DNA of 64,000 bases from Nematopogon swammerdamellus (Eukaryota; Arthropoda; Insecta; Lepidoptera; Adelidae): positions 868,001 through 932,000 of the forward strand of contig OX336341.1 in the NCBI GenBank assembly GCA_946902875.1. The letters are read 5' to 3'. This document shows positions 62,000-64,000 of the stretch, piece by piece. Every line of letters begins with the position of its first letter. The first letter of the stretch is position 1. Under the pieces are notes generated by a model that had not been told where the DNA came from, did no database searches, and saw only the letters and a list, made by a program, of their open reading frames with translations. The position numbers and the translations under genes are program-made.

Positions 62000-62121
62000 C
62001 AGGACAAGTACTTTGAATGAATTATGTTTTGAACTGAAAATAATCTTAAAACCGAATTCCATAATAATATAAACCCAAATAAACCAACCCTTACCTAATC
62101 TAGCGTACCTCTAACGCTCTT
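62000..62121. other. short AT-rich spacer
   Basis: Nothing gene-like was seen. Confidence 0.4.
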
Positions 62122-62462
62122 GTCAGCCTCGGTAGCTCAGTGGTGCATTCGATCGACTGTTGGTCGGATCATAAGCACACCTGGGCGCGGTCCATGTATG
62201 GATGAGTGACCGCGCTGACTGTAGTTCGGAATCCACGGAAAACTGTAGAGTAGGGTTTAACCCGCCCGGGTTGGTACCACCGCACTGAATGAAATGTAGG
62301 TTGAAACGGCTATTTATTTAGTTCGTGTTTTCCGTCCAGTTCAGTGTAGCCGGCACGACTGAAGGGAATCACTGGCATGGCACCTAGTTCACCAATGTGT
62401 TATGGGCTGACGTCACGGATGTAGTAGGTGATGCAACCAGCCGTGTTAGTTCCCATAAAAAA
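62122..62462 (+). mobile_element. SINE-A with variant head
   Basis: CAGCCTCGGTAGCTCAGTGG, then ATAAGCACACCTGGGCGCGG and TGTATGGATGAGTGACCGCG (diverged 5S-like), core GGGTTGGTACCACCGCACTG and tail to GTGTTAGTTCCCATAAAAAA. Confidence 0.8.
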
Positions 62463-62739
62463 ATCTAACCTTATCTAATCAAACCTTCTAACACTCCTGA
62501 AACAGTCTGCCGGTGGTCATTGGTCAAGTGAAGCCGAGAACAGAAAAACTGGAGCGTTGGGGGGAGGCCTATGTCTAACAGTGGAGAGCGGCAGATCGAT
62601 GAAAAAGAAGAAATTGTAAAACTTACCCATCCAGACACCTAAAGTATGTGAACTCTTTCTTAATCCTAGCTAGGCCACTCAATAATGTGAACATGCTTCA
62701 TTCATTAGTCATATCCGTATATCATTTTATATTACATTT
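62463..62739. other. spacer with short RTE trace
   Basis: 62530-62610 reads EKLERWGEAYV, stop, QW, an RTE C-terminal trace on the plus strand. The remainder is AT-rich. Confidence 0.45.
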
Positions 62740-63092
62740 TAGGGTTCCGTATCCGTCGTACGGGGCCCTATTACTAAGCCTACGCCGTCTGTCTGTCCGT
62801 CTGTCTGTCCGCGGGCTGTATCTCTTGAACCGTCATAGGTAGCCCGTTGAAATATTCAGAGAAGATGTGTTATTATGGGTGATATAACAACAAATAATAA
62901 AAATAGGAAAAAGTAAAAAAATCACGGAGACCCCATACAAGAAACTAAAAAGTGTATGCACGCCATCTTCCGAAAAGAGTACCTATGAAGCATTTTAACT
63001 AATACATAGATGGCTTGAGTGGCGCTGACCATGACATGGCGATACGGAACCCTCGGTGCGCGAGTTCGACTCTCACTTGGCCGGTTTTTTAT
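62740..63092 (+). repeat. REP-2 element
   Basis: TTTTAGGGTTCCGTATCCG, GGGGCCCTATTACTAAGCCT, CTGT/CCGT tract (62787-62810), GGGCTGTATCTCTTGAACCG, GATACGGAACCCTCGGTGCG and CACTTGGCCGGTTTTTTA. The AGGGTTCCGTAT start and ATACGGAACCCT near the end are exact inverted repeats. Confidence 0.8.
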
Positions 63093-63227
63093 ATATATAT
63101 ATATTTTTATATTTTATAATAAGCTTGTACTCGTTTCATATTTTATTTATTCATTAGAGTACTTTATTTCAGCCAACTAGGGCCATACAGTGAAGAAGAA
63201 ACTATAAAAATATAATGAAAACTCAAA
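63093..63227. other. AT-rich spacer
   Basis: ATATATATATAT microsatellite at about 63091-63104. No gene is seen. Confidence 0.45.
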
Positions 63228-63692
63228 CTAAACAATATTAAAATAGTTATCAAATGAATCTAAGGTAAAAGTACCTAGCACACTTGCGGCATTTCCCCGC
63301 TGGATGGCAAGGCTAACTCGTTGGATGAAGTAAGCCTTCGATTGCGGGACACCAGTTACATCGACTAGAAGCTTCCCGAGCTTCTTCAGGAAACTCCTGG
63401 CACCAGAACTCCACGGACCGAGCGTCTCTACCGCAAAAGCAACAAAGTGAAAACTGTCGGCAAGATCACCGTATTTATTGCGTTTGAGGTCCTCTGCCCT
63501 GTTCGCGGCAGCCCCGGCTGCCCTAGAGGTCCCCTGAATGTAACTAGGGGCTAACGTATCCACGCAAGTGGCATCCCACATCAAAGACTTACCCTCAGCC
63601 CACGGAACCAGAGATATGCCGTCAGGCCTCTTGCCATCATTAGATAAAGCCGAAAATAAAGAGAACTTGAAAAAGGTCAACTTGCCCCACAC
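63228..63692 (-). mobile_element. LINE-X C-terminal domain, longest open copy (154 codons)
   Basis: Residues 21-45 read [11 protein letters not shown] then [16 protein letters not shown] with an aspartate 17 residues after the first one (D24, D40/D45) recalls the PD...D core of restriction-like endonucleases found after the reverse transcriptase in some LINEs (inference). Residues 89-94 are ETLGPW and 129-140 [12 protein letters not shown]. This block is familiar from C-termini of uncharacterised invertebrate retroelement proteins. The first methionine is probably internal to a longer lost polyprotein. The other LINE-X fragments in the window are truncated relatives. Confidence 0.65.
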
Positions 63693-63724
63693 AATAGAAA
63701 TTGCAACTACTTACTTAATTTAGA

Positions 63725-63975
63725 GAGAACACGGTGGCGAAATAGGTAACACTTTGGCGGCTTTTGCCAGAGGTACAGGCTCGAATCTTGGGGGTCTACC
63801 GGTGTTAACTCACTCGCTAACTCACCCAAATACTCACATATTTCAACCAATAGGCGGGCCGGATGCCTCAGCGAACGCCTTCTAATTGGTTGAGTGAGAT
63901 CGTTTCTCAAACTACTCACATCGGCGAGTGAGTAACGCCGCCGCGCCGGTGGTACAGGGGCTGGTCGAGTCATAT
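63725..63975. repeat. tRNA-like head followed by a long imperfect hairpin
   Basis: GGTGGCGAAATAGGTAACAC and CAGGCTCGAATCTTGG have the look of A- and B-boxes. Downstream, CTCACTCGC, AATACTCACAT and TTCAACCAATAGGCG are mirrored by CGCCTTCTAATTGGTTGA, CTACTCACATC and GCGAGTGAG, giving an imperfect stem of ~55 bp centred near 63865. It may be a MITE or a SINE with structured body. Confidence 0.55.
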
Positions 63976-64000
63976 TTTTTCTCTTATTTTCGTCTTTGCA

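Overview
ORGANISM AND OVERALL CHARACTER. This is repeat-dense, AT-rich nuclear DNA of an animal, most probably a moth or butterfly. The call rests on family recognition: the 3' end of an RTE-type LINE (GEAYVQQWTDTG then stop, followed by GAT repeats), jockey-like reverse-transcriptase C-termini, tRNA- and 5S-rRNA-derived SINEs, the 'CCCGCGGCTTCG' element with TATG/CATA tails, and a family bounded by AGGGTTCCGTA. I found no complete protein-coding gene, no rRNA gene and no intact tRNA gene. Almost all open frames are chance frames or transposon remnants. A few short GC-rich patches look like host exons: 5399-5566(-), 19406-19591(-), 25597-25696(-), 43672-43785(-), 60761-61162(+). The best is 25597-25696, which has a strong splice acceptor and a stop codon.

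FAMILY NAMES USED HERE (local labels only). SINE-A: head with tRNA-like boxes enclosing a 5S-rRNA-like block, tail ending TTTCCATAAAAA. SINE-B: tRNA-Ser/Leu-like head, tail ending GGATTACATAAAA. The two share a central core. REP-1: ~340 bp repeat from GTACCGTGTGGGG to a TATG tail. Its first ~80 bp is also found fused to SINE-A. REP-2: AGGGTTCCGTA family. REP-3: family with TAGCTTTTACCCGCGGCTTCG at one end and a tetranucleotide microsatellite at the other. REP-4: ~290 bp repeat with two copies. REP-5: LINE-like 3' end with AATAAAGTA. LINE-J: jockey-like reverse-transcriptase C-terminus. LINE-X: C-terminus with an [12 protein letters not shown] block. RTE: RTE-clade LINE 3' end.

LAYOUT. 0-10 kb: REP-2/REP-4, a hairpin MITE, two LINE-X ends, SINE tails, a tRNA-like inverted repeat and REP-3. 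10-14 kb: a GC-rich 489-bp MITE with TAA flanks, SINE-A, and an RTE end with an 11-bp target-site duplication. 14.66-15.92 kb: an 85-bp minisatellite, 15 copies. 17-21 kb: SINEs, then a CpG-rich stretch and a GATA-motif cluster next to a minus-strand ORF. 22-23.3 kb: a TA-flanked MITE and an 11-bp minisatellite. 24-27.3 kb: LINE-X, the terminal-exon candidate and tail-to-tail SINE-A. 28.2-30 kb: a long inverted duplication containing SINE-B. 31-45 kb: LINE fragments, opposed REP-1 copies and nested insertions. 46-48.6 kb: MITE, REP-2, SINE-A. 48.6-53.3 kb: tetranucleotide tracts and a 2.66-kb palindromic 100-bp satellite with higher-order structure. 54-58.6 kb: REP-1, REP-3, a 94-bp triplication, LINE-J, nested SINE-A. 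59.3-64 kb: a GC-rich insert with a 15-bp target-site duplication inside an RTE end, a complete SINE-B, an exon-like patch with a frame conflict, twin perfect hairpins and the longest LINE-X ORF.

HOW IT FITS TOGETHER. The window records cycles of retroposition by LINEs whose 3' ends resemble the SINE tails, exchange of SINE heads and tails, tandem expansion of sequence resembling element ends, and inverted duplication. The host genes to which the exon-like patches belong lie mostly outside the window or are scattered through long introns.
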